Notes under the pieces: model-generated
Told to the model about the DNA's origin: nothing
What the model saw: only the letters and a program-made list of their open reading frames with translations
Databases searched by the model: none
In this document: piece by piece, positions 63,145 through 64,000 of the stretch
How the letters are laid out: every line of letters starts with the position of its first letter
Numbering within the stretch: the first letter of the stretch is position 1
Origin: Candidatus Kapaibacterium sp.
GTDB taxonomy: Bacteria > Bacteroidota > Ignavibacteria > Kapaibacteriales > NICIL-2
Length of the DNA: 64,000 nucleotides
Assembly: GCA_026003495.1 (NCBI GenBank)
Contig: BPHK01000001.1
Coordinates: 124,001 to 188,000 of the forward strand
Direction of reading: 5' to 3'
Made by a program: the position numbers and the translations under genes

Positions 63145-64000
63145 GCGCGAGTGACTGCTGGAAAGGATGCTCGCCGCGCAAGAATTGTTCAAGTTCGGTA
63201 ACGTCCTCGGAGCTTCCCATGAACACCGGCGTTCGCTGGTGAATGTCGGTTGGTTCGATCGTCAGCACATCACAGCATCCGTTCGATGCACGCCCCCCTG
63301 CTTCGGTGATGATCTTGGCAAGTGGGTTGACTTCGTAGATCAAGCGGAGCTTCCCGTCTGGCGCTTTTCGATTGCCAGGGTACATGAAAATCCCTCCGTA
63401 GAACAGCGTGCGATGGACGTCCGCAACTGCGGTGCCCACGTAGCGGAGGGAATAGGGACGACGCCGATCCTCCGACGGTGTTTTCAAGTATTCAACGTAC
63501 TGCCGCAGCCGTTCATCCCAGTGGTAATAGCTGCCTTCGTTGACGCTGTACATTGTCCCACGGGGAGGGATGCGTACCTGCGGATGCGAAAGCAGAAACT
63601 CGCCGATCGTTGGGTCGAACGTGAAGACGTCTACACCCATACCGGTGGTATAGACCAGCTGTGTGCTGCTGCCATAGACGGCATAGCCGGCGCAGACTTG
63701 GCGATAGCCTGGTTGGAGGATGTCTTCGAGTGTGCCAGGGGTATCGAGCGATTCATCGAGGCGGCGATAGATGGAAAAGATCGTGCCGATGGTGATGTTC
63801 GCATCAATGTTCGAGGAGCCATCGAGCGGATCGAAGACCATCACGTACTTGCCACGGCGGTAGTTCGACGGAATGTGGATCAACCCTTCGGCTTCCTCCG
63901 ACGCCATTACGCAGAGATGTCCGCCGTGATCCATCGCGCGGAAGATGACGTCGTGCGCCAGCTCATCGAGCTTGCGAACTTCTTCGCCGTGGACGTTGAG
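63137..64000 (-). CDS. fbp: Fructose-1,6-bisphosphatase class I, C-terminal part (5' end beyond window)
   Basis: 287 residues are visible, open to the window edge; an internal ATG at 63934 is not the start. The edge reads LNVHGEEVRKLDELAHDVIF, a typical fbp N-terminal helix. Metal-binding FDPLDGSSNIDAN, the GTAVADVHRTLFYGGIFMYP segment and NPLAKIITEAGGRA confirm class I FBPase. It dephosphorylates fructose-1,6-bisphosphate in gluconeogenesis. First gene of a minus-strand unit with the flippase. Confidence 0.96.
   Translation of the reverse strand, partial: LNVHGEEVRKLDELAHDVIFRAMDHGGHLCVMASEEAEGLIHIPSNYRRGKYVMVFDPLDGSSNIDANITIGTIFSIYRRLDESLDTPGTLEDILQPGYRQVCAGYAVYGSSTQLVYTTGMGVDVFTFDPTIGEFLLSHPQVRIPPRGTMYSVNEGSYYHWDERLRQYVEYLKTPSEDRRRPYSLRYVGTAVADVHRTLFYGGIFMYPGNRKAPDGKLRLIYEVNPLAKIITEAGGRASNGCCDVLTIEPTDIHQRTPVFMGSSEDVTELEQFLRGEHPFQQSLAHA

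Overview
The window looks like chromosome of an FCB-group bacterium, most likely Chlorobiota/Kapabacteria-like or a close relative of Bacteroidota. The evidence is several secreted proteins with type IX secretion (T9SS) sorting-type C-termini, two choice-of-anchor V/Ig-like proteins, a glgA followed by a DUF4270-like lipoprotein (an order known from Bacteroidota), and TonB-type outer-membrane genes. Host genes are moderately GC-rich. This placement is inference from gene content; no rRNA or tRNA gene was recognised.

Layout. 0-7.9 kb: 3' end of mnmG, a parS-like palindrome directly behind it, an RmlD-like reductase, a short run of enoyl-CoA hydratase, an OmpA-like secreted protein, a cyclophilin and a lipoprotein, then a divergent LexA-like repressor and mraZ-rsmH. 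7.9-22.7 kb: a minus-strand four-gene defence-type island (SNF2-like helicase with DUF3883, DUF1156 DNA methyltransferase, HEPN/DUF499 ATPase, sacsin-like HATPase giant) whose last stop overlaps the rsmH stop, where ftsL/ftsI would normally follow. The methyltransferase ORF carries an entire REP-associated tyrosine transposase (RAYT) domain in frame. It and the DUF499 gene also carry REP-like palindromes that are translated in frame.

22.9-28.3 kb: a secreted beta-propeller-like protein, a small membrane protein and a TonB-dependent receptor. 28.5-33.3 kb: a chromosomal integron. An IntI-type integrase points toward its cassettes, followed by an attI-like region with a near-consensus promoter, two identical 1203-bp cassettes each ending in an attC, and a third RibD/DHFR-like cassette without a recognisable attC. 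33.5-43.6 kb: large secreted surface proteins (T9SS tail, FN3 repeats, a 1754-residue TANFOR-like protein) and a polysaccharide flippase. 43.9-50.3 kb: glutamine amidotransferase, a stand-alone nuoL, an NfeD/stomatin pair, a hypothetical gene and a rhodanese. 50.3-54.8 kb: two paralogous choice-of-anchor V/Ig-like T9SS proteins. 55-64 kb: glgA, a DUF4270-like lipoprotein and an outer-membrane protein in one overlapping operon, then minus-strand sirtuin, S9 peptidase, flippase and the 3' part of fbp.

Most worth a second look: (1) the RAYT domain nested in frame in a defence methyltransferase; (2) the composition and placement of the defence island; (3) the integron with a same-direction integrase and a perfect cassette duplication; (4) a LexA homologue that appears to have lost all self-cleavage residues.
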